From contig JAOHCJ010000039.1 of the NCBI GenBank assembly GCA_028095445.1, forward strand, positions 1-5,854: a DNA stretch of 5,854 nucleotides, given 5' to 3'. The translations under genes and the position numbers were made by a program. The notes beneath the pieces were generated by a model. The model worked only from the letters and a program-made list of their open reading frames with translations. It was not told the DNA's origin and searched no databases. Within the stretch, counting starts at the first letter, position 1. Each line of letters opens with the position of its first letter. Shown here one piece after another: positions 1-5,854 of the stretch. Source of the stretch: Candidatus Pelagibacter sp. GTDB lineage: Bacteria > Pseudomonadota > Alphaproteobacteria > Pelagibacterales > Pelagibacteraceae.

Positions 1-443
1 CCCGGGTCCTTTTTTCTTTCTGGTGCTATATCAGAATGACCTAAAATATTTTTAGGATTAATTTTATATTTTTTAATTAAAAATTTACTTAATTTTAAGA
101 TAGATTCTATTTGCTTTTTTGAAAAATTTTTATAAATAAATTGATGACCGGGATTACTAATTTCAATTCCAATGGATTGTTTGTTTAGTGAATTATATTT
201 TTGCCAAGATGACGTTCCAGCATGCCATGCAGTATATAAATCTGGAACCATAGTGACTATTTTTCCATTTTTTTTTACTAAATAATGACTACTAACCTTA
301 GATTGTATGTTTGTTAGTCTGTCTATTGCTTTAGATTCGCTTCTCATTCCCGTATAATGAAAAATAATAAACTTTATTTGCTTTTTAATTCTTTTTAAGG
401 GAGTAAAGTTTGGTGAATAATTTAATTCTGTTTTAATATCCAT
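1..443 (-). CDS. N-acetylmuramoyl-L-alanine amidase (AmpD/AmiD family, Amidase_2), C-terminus cut by window edge
   Basis: The family is a zinc amidase that cleaves the bond between N-acetylmuramic acid and the L-alanine of the peptide stem, in peptidoglycan recycling or turnover. The ATG is at 443-441. An in-frame TAA 12 bases upstream (458-456), with no other ATG between, fixes the start. About 148 residues are visible and the frame is still open at base 1. Family hallmarks are FHYTG (res 28-32), VSSHYLV (50-56), AWHAG (72-76), SIGIEI (90-95) and GHSDIAPERKKDPG (135-148). Expected zinc ligands are H29, H136 and D146, with E93 as the conserved glutamate. Only a few C-terminal residues should be missing. 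There is no signal peptide or lipobox, so a cytoplasmic, AmpD-like recycling role is inferred, although the HYT and VSSHYLV motifs also resemble periplasmic AmiD. I therefore give no symbol. It is divergent from mlaA. Confidence 0.93.
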   Translation of the reverse strand, partial: MDIKTELNYSPNFTPLKRIKKQIKFIIFHYTGMRSESKAIDRLTNIQSKVSSHYLVKKNGKIVTMVPDLYTAWHAGTSSWQKYNSLNKQSIGIEISNPGHQFIYKNFSKKQIESILKLSKFLIKKYKINPKNILGHSDIAPERKKDP

Positions 444-481
444 TATAATGGTGATTTCTTAGCTATATTTAAGTCTATTTT

Positions 482-509
482 TTGACTAAATCTAGATTTA
501 CTTTATAAT
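482..509 (+). promoter_or_regulatory. sigma70-type promoter for mlaA-mlaC
   Basis: A -35 box TTGACT (482-487) and a perfect -10 box TATAAT (504-509) are separated by 16 bp. Transcription would begin near 516, giving a leader of roughly 16 bases before the mlaA ATG at 533. It lies in the 89-bp gap between divergent genes. A second TATAAT at 521-526 is closer to the start codon and has no comparable -35 box. The call rests on sequence match alone. Confidence 0.7.
487..500. promoter_or_regulatory. 14-bp perfect palindrome inside the mlaA promoter spacer (candidate operator)
   Basis: TAAATCTAGATTTA reads identically on both strands. It begins at the last base of the -35 box and fills most of the spacer up to the -10 box. 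A dyad there would let a dimeric repressor block RNA polymerase. No regulator is encoded nearby, and chance palindromes are commoner in AT-rich DNA, so the operator role is an inference. Confidence 0.35.
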
Positions 510-515
510 ATTATA
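504..515. promoter_or_regulatory. 12-bp palindrome carrying TATAAT on both strands (possible shared bidirectional -10)
   Basis: TATAATATTATA is self-complementary, so there is a consensus -10 hexamer on the plus strand (504-509) and another on the minus strand (515-510). The minus-strand copy points toward the amidase gene and would leave a leader of about 60 bases. A good minus-strand -35 is not visible, so activity in that direction is less certain than the mlaA promoter. Confidence 0.4.
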
Positions 516-532
516 CATTATATAATAACCTA

Positions 533-1318
533 ATGAAAAAATTTTTTATAACATTTTTGTTAGCGATCGCTCTTTCATTTAATGTTAACGCAGATACTGA
601 TGGTGAAAATAACTTAAGTAAAAAAAAGGCTGGTGAAGTTAAGGATTGTTTTGAGAGGGTGAATAGAGCTACCTTTAAATTCAACCAAGCATTAGATGGA
701 GCTATTTTTGAACCAGTTGCAAAAGCATATAGAATTTTACCCTCACCAGTTAGAGCTGGGACTAGTAATGTGCTGGATAATCTTTCTAATCTAATAACAA
801 TACCTAATAATATTCTGCAAGGTGATTTCAGAAAAGCAGGAGACAATACTCTTAGATTGGTTGTTAATTCTACGGTAGGAATTCTAGGAATATTTGATGT
901 GGCTAAAGGCATGGGCTTAAAAAGTTATGAAAAAGAAGACTATGGACAAACACTTGGTAAAATGGGAGTTGGTGAAGGTTGTTATTTAGTTCTTCCAGTT
1001 TTAGGACCGTCAACAGTTAGGGACACAGCAGGGTCATTAGTAAATTTTATGGGTGGAGATGCATGGTACAATGTTTCAGTTAAAAACAATACGGAACACT
1101 TTCAAGATAGAGATTATTATATTTCAAGAGTTAGTTCTGGAATTGATTTTAGAGCCAAAAATATTGACTCGTTTGAAAATCTAGAAAAAAATTCTATGGA
1201 TTTTTATGCTTCAGTAAGAAGCTTGTACTTACAAGATAGGCAACAAAAAATTTCGAACTCTAATTCAATAATTGAAACTCAAAATGATAGTGATTGGGAA
1301 GAAATAGAAAGCCAATAA
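533..1318 (+). CDS. mlaA: MlaA (VacJ) family phospholipid-trafficking outer-membrane protein
   Basis: MlaA sits in the outer membrane and removes misplaced phospholipids from the outer leaflet, passing them to periplasmic MlaC for return to the inner-membrane MlaFEDB transporter. The 261-residue length is usual for the family. Visible hallmarks are FERVNRATFKFNQALD (res 40-55), a hydrophobic NSTVGILGIFDVA stretch (112-124), EDYGQTLGKMGVGEG (135-149), YLVLPVLGPSTVRD (151-164) and the late DFYASVRSLYLQDR (223-236). Residues 1-20 form a signal peptide ending VNA, with cleavage predicted before D21. There is no lipobox cysteine, whereas E. coli MlaA is a lipoprotein. Two cysteines, C39 and C150, occupy positions that are usually proline (DPFE and GPYLVLP). 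The start follows the promoter at 482-509 but has no Shine-Dalgarno sequence. mlaC follows after 10 bases, so the two are probably co-transcribed. Confidence 0.95.
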   Translation: MKKFFITFLLAIALSFNVNADTDGENNLSKKKAGEVKDCFERVNRATFKFNQALDGAIFEPVAKAYRILPSPVRAGTSNVLDNLSNLITIPNNILQGDFRKAGDNTLRLVVNSTVGILGIFDVAKGMGLKSYEKEDYGQTLGKMGVGEGCYLVLPVLGPSTVRDTAGSLVNFMGGDAWYNVSVKNNTEHFQDRDYYISRVSSGIDFRAKNIDSFENLEKNSMDFYASVRSLYLQDRQQKISNSNSIIETQNDSDWEEIESQ

Positions 1319-1328
1319 ATTCATATCA

Positions 1329-1925
1329 ATGAAATTCCAAAAAGTTTTAGTACCTATTTTATTTTTTTTTATAATTATCATAGTTACTAAAAATTCATAT
1401 TCAATTGAGCCAGATGTGTTTGTTCAATCAACTGTAAATCGAGCATCTGAAGTTCTGAGTACTGAAGAGTCAAAAGATGAAAGGATAAAAAAACTTAAAT
1501 CTATCGCAACAGAGACTGTAGATATTAATGGTATAGGTTTTTATACTTTGGGTTCATATAGAAAAAATTTAACTGAAGAACAAAAAAAAGAATATTTAAT
1601 ACTTTTTAAACAATATTTTTTAAAAAGCTTTTCTAGCAGACTTGCTGAGTATTCAAATCCTGAAATAGAGGTACATTCTAAAAAAAAACTAAATGAAAAA
1701 TATACAATGGTCTCAAGTACATTAGTTGCAACAGAAAAAAGACCTGAGGTTAAGATTGATTGGAGGGTTTATACTGCAAATCCAGATAACCCATTAATAA
1801 GAGATTTAATAATCGAAGGATTAAGTTTGGCAAGAACTCAAAAGGAGGAATTTTCCTCTATAATAGAAAGTAACGATGGAGACATAGAAACTCTTTTTAT
1901 TACTTTAAAAGAATTTATCAAATAG
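1329..1925 (+). CDS. mlaC: MlaC (Ttg2D) family periplasmic phospholipid-binding protein
   Basis: MlaC is the soluble periplasmic carrier that shuttles phospholipid between MlaA in the outer membrane and the MlaFEDB ABC transporter. The protein has 198 residues, close to family length. Residues 1-25 form a very hydrophobic signal peptide (FFFIIIIV core) with a likely cleavage after SYS. The mature part shows the family pattern: an N-terminal helix (res 29-45), a central LTEEQKKEYLILFKQYFLKSFSSRLAEY segment (81-108), then the beta segment KIDWRVYT (142-149) and DLIIEGLSLARTQKEEFSSII (159-179), and a closing helix (185-198). It lies 10 bases after mlaA with no promoter between, so one transcript is likely. 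No Shine-Dalgarno motif precedes the ATG. No convincing terminator is visible between its stop and the convergent tRNA. Confidence 0.93.
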   Translation: MKFQKVLVPILFFFIIIIVTKNSYSIEPDVFVQSTVNRASEVLSTEESKDERIKKLKSIATETVDINGIGFYTLGSYRKNLTEEQKKEYLILFKQYFLKSFSSRLAEYSNPEIEVHSKKKLNEKYTMVSSTLVATEKRPEVKIDWRVYTANPDNPLIRDLIIEGLSLARTQKEEFSSIIESNDGDIETLFITLKEFIK

Positions 1926-1944
1926 TTAGTAAATTTAAATAGCC

Positions 1945-1960
1945 TCTTGGTGTCTTGGTG
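1945..1960. repeat. 8-bp tandem duplication overlapping the tRNA 3' end
   Basis: TCTTGGTG occurs twice back to back (1945-1952 and 1953-1960). On the tRNA strand this reads CACCAAGA twice, so the terminal CCA of the tRNA is repeated eight bases further downstream. It could come from replication slippage, or it could be a small scar of recombination at a tRNA end. Nothing else here resembles an integrated element. Confidence 0.7.
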
Positions 1961-2032
1961 GGCCCGCCAGGACTCGAACCTGGGACCAATACATTATGAG
2001 TGTACTGCTCTAACCAACTGAGCTACAGGCCC
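1956..2032 (-). tRNA. tRNA with anticodon CAU, probably tRNA-Ile2 (lysidine-modified), less likely elongator tRNA-Met
   Basis: The 77-base gene folds as a full cloverleaf with an encoded CCA. The acceptor is GGGCCTG paired with CGGGCCC (one G-T pair). The D stem is GCTC/GAGC, the anticodon stem GTACA/TGTAT with loop CTCATAA, and the T stem CCAGG/CCTGG with loop TTCGAGT. The discriminator base is A73. The anticodon CAT is at 1998-1996. It is not an initiator tRNA: bases 1 and 72 pair, and the anticodon stem lacks three consecutive G-C pairs. Acceptor pairs C4-G69 and C5-G68, known recognition features for the lysidine synthetase TilS in E. coli, favour tRNA-Ile2, which reads AUA. Elongator tRNA-Met in E. 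coli has U-A and A-U at those positions. The presence of a tRNA is near certain; the isotype is an inference. Confidence 0.95.
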
Positions 2033-2043
2033 TAAAATATGAC

Positions 2044-2049
2044 ATTATA
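2044..2049 (-). promoter_or_regulatory. candidate -10 box for the tRNA gene
   Basis: The minus strand carries TATAAT at 2049-2044, 11 bases before the mature tRNA 5' end at 2032. Initiation would fall near 2038, leaving a very short 5' leader for RNase P. No good -35 box is seen at the usual distance. Read-through from the upstream methyltransferase gene is an alternative source of transcript. Confidence 0.45.
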
Positions 2050-2082
2050 TACATTAGTCTTTAAAATCTAGCTAGTTATAAA

Positions 2083-2775
2083 TTAGATAAAATTACTACA
2101 CATTATTCTTTTAGAAGTATGAACTGTTTGATTATCTAATTTTATGACTTTTACATTATGGAAAATCTTTTTATAAAAATCAGCTTTAATTGTGTCAAAA
2201 ACTAAAACAGTATGATTATTGCTAATTTTTTTTAAATATTCTGAGTAAATATCAAAATTATAATGATAGTCTAAGGAATAAAGTGAAATGATTATATCAA
2301 ATTTTTCATCTGGCAAAATATCATGATCATAATCAAAAATTTTAAATTTATTTTGGCTTATATGATTATCTAACAAAAAATTTTTTAATAAACCAAGATC
2401 ATTATATGCCTCTTTGTTATCCTTATCCCAACCATACTTCACTTTTTTTGATGTGTAGTTTTTTTCTATAAAGGTAAAAGAGCACTCAAATTTTCTACCA
2501 ATTAAAACTTCTAAACCCCCTACCCCCCCTCCAATAGAAAGAATATTTTTATTATCAAAATTTAAATGCTCTTTTAGTAATTGAAACTCAGATTCCATAA
2601 GTGCATAATATTTTTTTTCTATTGAATTTTTATTTAAAAAAAATTTTGTTATATAATTACTAAAAATATACCGACCAAATAATTTTCTTACTTTTTTTAG
2701 TATTGAGCTTGCTAATTCAATTCTTTGCAGAATTATTAGTCTTGCAGTTTTGTTCCCCAAATTAAATTTGGACAT
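2083..2775 (-). CDS. putative class I SAM-dependent methyltransferase, substrate unknown
   Basis: I do not recognise a specific family. The 230-residue protein has a Rossmann methyltransferase pattern. Motif I is NILSIGGGVGG (res 77-87). It is followed by a beta strand ending in an acidic residue, FTFIEKN (E104), which would bind the SAM ribose. A later strand, FDIIISLYSLDYHY (159-172), has the motif IV look, and VLVFDT (190-195) suggests strand 5. The basic, helical first 60 residues form an N-terminal extension. There is no signal peptide. The start lies 18 bases after the rpoD stop, so it is probably co-transcribed with rpoD, and there is no Shine-Dalgarno sequence. Nothing in the neighbourhood reveals its substrate, and rpoD, a tRNA and dnaG are not usual partners for such a gene. 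It looks like an accessory gene placed among core genes. Confidence 0.7.
   Translation of the reverse strand: MSKFNLGNKTARLIILQRIELASSILKKVRKLFGRYIFSNYITKFFLNKNSIEKKYYALMESEFQLLKEHLNFDNKNILSIGGGVGGLEVLIGRKFECSFTFIEKNYTSKKVKYGWDKDNKEAYNDLGLLKNFLLDNHISQNKFKIFDYDHDILPDEKFDIIISLYSLDYHYNFDIYSEYLKKISNNHTVLVFDTIKADFYKKIFHNVKVIKLDNQTVHTSKRIMCSNFI
2516..2532 (-). repeat. G-rich tract (G5 and G7 runs) inside the methyltransferase gene
   Basis: On the coding strand a run of seven G (2529-2523) and a run of five G (2520-2516) are separated by TA and preceded by GGA. In such an AT-rich window this is the most conspicuous GC cluster apart from the tRNA. It encodes the glycines of SAM-binding motif I using GGG codons. 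The tract could slip during replication or fold as a G-quadruplex. The frame is intact here. Confidence 0.75.
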
Positions 2776-2793
2776 TTTATAAAAAACTTTTGG

Positions 2794-4626
2794 TTAACTT
2801 TCGAGGAAGCTTTTTAATTGCTTAGATCTACTTGGGTGTTTAAGCTTTCTAAGAGCTTTAGCTTCTATCTGACGTATTCTTTCTCTCGTGACTGAAAACT
2901 GAAGACCAACTTCTTCAAGTGTGTGATCTGTATTCATTCCAACTCCAAATCTCATTCTCAAAACTCTTTCCTCTCTTGGTGTCAAGGTTGATAAAATTTT
3001 TGTAGTCGCTTCGCTCAAATTAGATTTAATAGCCTGTTCTAAGGGTGCTAATGCTTTTGTATCTTCTATAAAATCTCCTAAACTGCTATCCTCTTCATCC
3101 CCAACCGGTTTTTCAAGTGAAACAGGTTCTTTTGAAATTTTAAGAACTTTTCTAACTTTATCTAAAGGCATTCTTAATTTTTTTGCTAATTCTTCTGGTG
3201 TTGCTTCTCTTCCGAATTCACTTAAAATTAATCTTTGTGTTCTAACTATCTTATTTATAGTTTCTATCATGTGAACGGGTATTCTTATAGTTCTTGCTTG
3301 GTCAGCAATAGATCTAGTTATCGCTTGTCTAATCCACCAAGTTGCATAAGTTGAAAACTTATAACCTCTTCTATATTCAAATTTATCTACAGCTTTCATC
3401 AGGCCAATATTTCCTTCTTGAATAAGATCTAAAAATTGAAGTCCTCTATTTGTATATTTTTTAGCAATTGAAATAACTAATCTTAAGTTAGCTTCAACCA
3501 TTTCTTTTTTTGCAATTCTAGACTCTTTTTCCCCTTTTTGAATTCTGCTAACTAATTTTTTAAAATCTGTAACGGAGATTCCTAGTTTAAAGCTTATTTC
3601 TATTAATCTTTCTCTGATATCTTTAAATTTATCTTTATTTTTTGAAAAAAACTGCTTCCACATTAAATTTGTATCAAGAAATTTTTTGAGATTTGGGTTT
3701 ATTTCATTTCCTATATAAAATTTAATAAATTCATTTCTTGGTATTTTTTGATCCATTGCTAATCTTAAAAGATTACCCTCTAGAGAAATAATCTTTTTAT
3801 TTTCAACGTAATGTTTTTGAACCAATTCTTCTAATACAGATGGCGAAAGTTGAAGAGATTTAATATTTTCCAAAATATCGTTTACAATTTTTTCATAACT
3901 TTTTTCTTTTGCACTTGAAAAAGGTGTTGAGTTTAAAACGCAATCAAGTTTTTCTTTTTGATACTTAATTAACTTTCCATATTCTTTGGTTAAGGTATTA
4001 ACTGTTTTTAAAACTTTAGGTTTTATTTCAGTTTCCATTGCTGCAAGAGTCGGATTAAATTCATCTTCAGAGTCATCACCACTTGACCCCTCTTCATTTT
4101 TATCTACTTCTCCAGAATTTCTTTGTTTAGCACTTGGACCTGTATTTTCATCTTCCATATAGTTAGTATCTATATCTATAATTTCTCTTACTAAAATTTC
4201 ATCTTTTTGAAGTTTTTCATCCCATTCAAAAAATTGCTGTGCAGTCATTGGACTTTGAGATAAAGCAACCAACATTACATCTTTTCCTGCTTCTATTCTT
4301 TTTGCTATAGCAATTTCACCTTCACGAGATAAAAGTTCAACTCCTCCCATTTCTCTTAAATACATTCTTATTGGGTCGTCACTTTTTTCAATAGTTTTGC
4401 CTTCTTCTTTTGAAGAGCTATCTTTTTTTTTTAAAATTTTAAAATCTGATTTTTTTTCTACTAATACAACACACTCATCTAAAATATGAATAAAGGCCCG
4501 TTCAAGATTTTCATTTGAAAGATTTCTTTTACCTAAAGATTTGTTTAGTTCATCAAAAGTTATAAATCCCCTATGGGTTCCACGACCCATAAGTCTAGCA
4601 AATGATTTAGTAATTATTCTTTCCAC
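2794..4626 (-). CDS. rpoD: RNA polymerase primary sigma factor RpoD (sigma70)
   Basis: RpoD is the housekeeping sigma factor that directs core RNA polymerase to -10/-35 promoters. The 610 residues show region 1.1 (about 1-60, with [13 protein letters not shown]), region 1.2 (84-118, [12 protein letters not shown]), a long non-conserved region (about 120-365) with an acidic stretch at 157-190, and region 2 (374-452). Region 2 includes [31 protein letters not shown] and the promoter-melting segment [17 protein letters not shown]. Region 3 (about 453-535) follows, then region 4 (545-607) with the helix-turn-helix [17 protein letters not shown] that reads the -35 box. The start is a GTG (4626-4624). 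An in-frame TAG at 4665-4663 limits any extension to 12 codons, none an ATG. The next internal ATG (M13) would remove part of the first helix of region 1.1. It lies 66 bases downstream of dnaG in the usual macromolecular-synthesis order. Confidence 0.97.
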   Translation of the reverse strand: MERIITKSFARLMGRGTHRGFITFDELNKSLGKRNLSNENLERAFIHILDECVVLVEKKSDFKILKKKDSSSKEEGKTIEKSDDPIRMYLREMGGVELLSREGEIAIAKRIEAGKDVMLVALSQSPMTAQQFFEWDEKLQKDEILVREIIDIDTNYMEDENTGPSAKQRNSGEVDKNEEGSSGDDSEDEFNPTLAAMETEIKPKVLKTVNTLTKEYGKLIKYQKEKLDCVLNSTPFSSAKEKSYEKIVNDILENIKSLQLSPSVLEELVQKHYVENKKIISLEGNLLRLAMDQKIPRNEFIKFYIGNEINPNLKKFLDTNLMWKQFFSKNKDKFKDIRERLIEISFKLGISVTDFKKLVSRIQKGEKESRIAKKEMVEANLRLVISIAKKYTNRGLQFLDLIQEGNIGLMKAVDKFEYRRGYKFSTYATWWIRQAITRSIADQARTIRIPVHMIETINKIVRTQRLILSEFGREATPEELAKKLRMPLDKVRKVLKISKEPVSLEKPVGDEEDSSLGDFIEDTKALAPLEQAIKSNLSEATTKILSTLTPREERVLRMRFGVGMNTDHTLEEVGLQFSVTRERIRQIEAKALRKLKHPSRSKQLKSFLES

Positions 4627-4647
4627 AATAGTATATTTGAGAAGACT

Positions 4648-4675
4648 TATATAAGCCCAATTCTAGAAAAATCCA
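4648..4675 (-). promoter_or_regulatory. weak candidate promoter for rpoD
   Basis: The dnaG-rpoD gap holds TATATA (4653-4648) as a possible -10 box and TGGATT (4675-4670) as a poor -35 box, 16 bp apart. Initiation would leave a leader of about 15 bases. The -10 lies within a 10-bp palindrome, CTTATATAAG (4646-4655). The match is weak for AT-rich DNA. Internal rpoD promoters at this place are common in proteobacteria. Confidence 0.3.
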
Positions 4676-4692
4676 TGTATTTTTTTTAAGTT

Positions 4693-5854
4693 TTAATTGA
4701 TATTTTTTTGTTTTTTGAGCTCTCTTATTTCATTAAAAGTGGATTCACTTAAATCTTGTGAAAATTGCGATTCGAGCTCCTCAATTCTAAACTCCAAATC
4801 GTAATTTTTAAGATCTCTAGATATTTCTTCTAATAGCTCAAATACTTTATCTTGATTATTCAGGTTGTTATTTAAAATATGTTTTATTGATGCAAACTTA
4901 AAAATTTTATCAATCAATTGAGAGTCAATTGAAAGATCTTGTAGTGTAAAACTTTCACTATTTTTTAATTTTAATAAAATACTTTCATAAACCAATTTAT
5001 TTTCTTTACTAAATAATTTTATATTTTCAATTAAATGAAGATTTTCCCCGAACAAATCTAAGTTATTCATTATTAGATATAACAAAGAAAATTCTTTGAG
5101 CTCAACTCCACTTAGTGATTTACTTTCATTAAAATATTTTTGCGTAGTCTGTAATGATTTAATATTTTTGGTATAGAATTGTTTTTTACCTATATTGCTA
5201 TGAGGTGTTAATGATGAGATTTTTTCTAAAAAAAACTCTAACACATATTTTTTAATAAAATTATCTTTGATAGTTGATGCAATTGATCTTAATTTTTTTT
5301 CAAAGATTGCCATGGATGAAGGATTATTTTTAGTCTGTTGCTTATAATGGTTAAATATAAATTGGTGTATTGAAATTTTAGACTGTTTAGTAAAATCAAT
5401 AAAGTTTACTTTACCATTTTTGTTAGTGTAACTATCCGGATCTTCTCCATCTGGTAAAAAAAGAAATGAAATCTGTTTTTCTGGTTGAAGTTCTTTAATC
5501 GAATTTTCTGCTGCTCTTAATGCAGCTTTGTATCCACTTTCATCACCATCAAAACAAATAATTATATCCTCAAAGAACTGATTTAAAATCAATATTTGTC
5601 TATCTGTTAGTGAAGTTCCTAAATTTGCAACAACATTTTCAATTCCATTTTTACTTAAACCTACAACATCCATATATCCTTCAACAAGGTATACGTGATC
5701 AATTTTATTAGATAGTTTTCTAGCCAAATCTAAATTATATAAATTTGAACCTTTTTTAAAAAAAGGTGTTTCTGGAGAATTAATATATTTTGCTAAATAG
5801 TTGTTTTCTTGAATTATCCTGCCACCTAGTCCTATTGGTTGTCCTGAAATATTA
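4693..5854 (-). CDS. dnaG: DNA primase DnaG, N-terminal part beyond the window
   Basis: DnaG makes the short RNA primers for lagging-strand synthesis at the replication fork with DnaB helicase. The frame is open to the right edge, and 386 codons are visible. By comparison with E. coli DnaG, about 200 residues are missing, including the CHC2 zinc-binding domain and the start of the polymerase core. Numbering from the edge, the first residues read ISGQPIGLGGRI, then YINSPETPFFKKGSNLYNLD (23-42), both typical of the core. The TOPRIM fold follows: LVEGYMDVV (56-64) with catalytic E58, then CFDGDESG (101-108) with metal-binding D102 and D104, and LPDGEDPDSY (133-142). The last 200 or so residues form the poorly conserved helicase-binding region. 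The TTG at 5727 is an internal leucine codon, not the start. rpoD follows 66 bases after the stop. Confidence 0.96.
   Translation of the reverse strand, partial: NISGQPIGLGGRIIQENNYLAKYINSPETPFFKKGSNLYNLDLARKLSNKIDHVYLVEGYMDVVGLSKNGIENVVANLGTSLTDRQILILNQFFEDIIICFDGDESGYKAALRAAENSIKELQPEKQISFLFLPDGEDPDSYTNKNGKVNFIDFTKQSKISIHQFIFNHYKQQTKNNPSSMAIFEKKLRSIASTIKDNFIKKYVLEFFLEKISSLTPHSNIGKKQFYTKNIKSLQTTQKYFNESKSLSGVELKEFSLLYLIMNNLDLFGENLHLIENIKLFSKENKLVYESILLKLKNSESFTLQDLSIDSQLIDKIFKFASIKHILNNNLNNQDKVFELLEEISRDLKNYDLEFRIEELESQFSQDLSESTFNEIRELKKQKNIN

Noticed and set aside
511..912. Open reading frame on the minus strand opposite mlaA
   Set aside because: It is antisense to a clear MlaA coding sequence, shows no recognisable motif and overlaps the mlaA promoter. 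It is a shadow frame.
1841..1858. AAAGGAGGAA in mlaC, a canonical Shine-Dalgarno string followed by a short inverted repeat
   Set aside because: No start codon lies at a suitable distance downstream and no small reading frame follows. The hairpin would have only a two-base loop. It is taken as coding sequence for QKEEFSS.
1926..1955. Possible intrinsic terminator between mlaC and the convergent tRNA
   Set aside because: Only a short AT palindrome is present, with no GC-rich stem followed by a T run on either strand.
2068..2075. CTAGCTAG palindrome between the methyltransferase and the tRNA
   Set aside because: It is only 8 bp, does not extend into its flanks and has no associated signal. 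It is expected by chance often enough to ignore.
4627..4640. TATACT just upstream of the rpoD GTG as a -10 box for a leaderless transcript
   Set aside because: It ends only three bases before the GTG, too close for a start at or before that codon, and the best -35 candidate (TTGGGC) is 19 bp away.
5725..5727. TTG as a start codon for dnaG, giving a 344-residue protein
   Set aside because: The frame continues upstream to the window edge and encodes conserved primase sequence (SPET and KGSNLY motifs), so the TTG is an internal leucine.

Overview
The window is strongly AT-rich, and its gene content and protein motifs point to an alphaproteobacterium with a small, streamlined genome, most likely a SAR11-like (Pelagibacterales) marine bacterium. 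Three things support this: an alphaproteobacterial-type RpoD with a long acidic non-conserved region, the dnaG-rpoD gene order, and short intergenic gaps. The assignment is an inference from composition and motif style, not from a database match.

Left part (1-1925): a cytoplasmic-looking N-acetylmuramoyl-L-alanine amidase runs leftward and is cut by the window edge. It is divergent from a rightward two-gene unit, mlaA-mlaC, which encodes the outer-membrane and periplasmic parts of the Mla phospholipid-trafficking pathway. The 89-bp divergent gap holds a good sigma70-type promoter (TTGACT - 16 bp - TATAAT) with two perfect palindromes built into it. The MlaFEDB inner-membrane transporter genes are not in this window.

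Middle (1926-2775): a leftward tRNA with anticodon CAU, best read as the lysidine-modified tRNA-Ile2 rather than tRNA-Met, converges on mlaC. It is followed by a leftward gene for an unassigned class I SAM-dependent methyltransferase-like protein. That gene carries an unusual G-rich tract exactly over its SAM-binding motif.

Right part (2794-5854): rpoD (primary sigma factor, GTG start) and dnaG (primase, N-terminal part beyond the right edge) run leftward in the order dnaG-rpoD-methyltransferase-tRNA. This resembles the macromolecular synthesis operon of other proteobacteria, linking replication priming and transcription initiation.

Most of the window is ordinary core genome. I see no CRISPR array, insertion sequence, phage gene or defence system. 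The points worth a second look are the double-palindrome promoter, the non-lipoprotein MlaA with a cysteine pair at positions that are normally proline, the orphan methyltransferase with its G tract, the duplicated tRNA 3' end, and the absence of Shine-Dalgarno sequences at every visible start. No intergenic stretch exceeds 100 bases.
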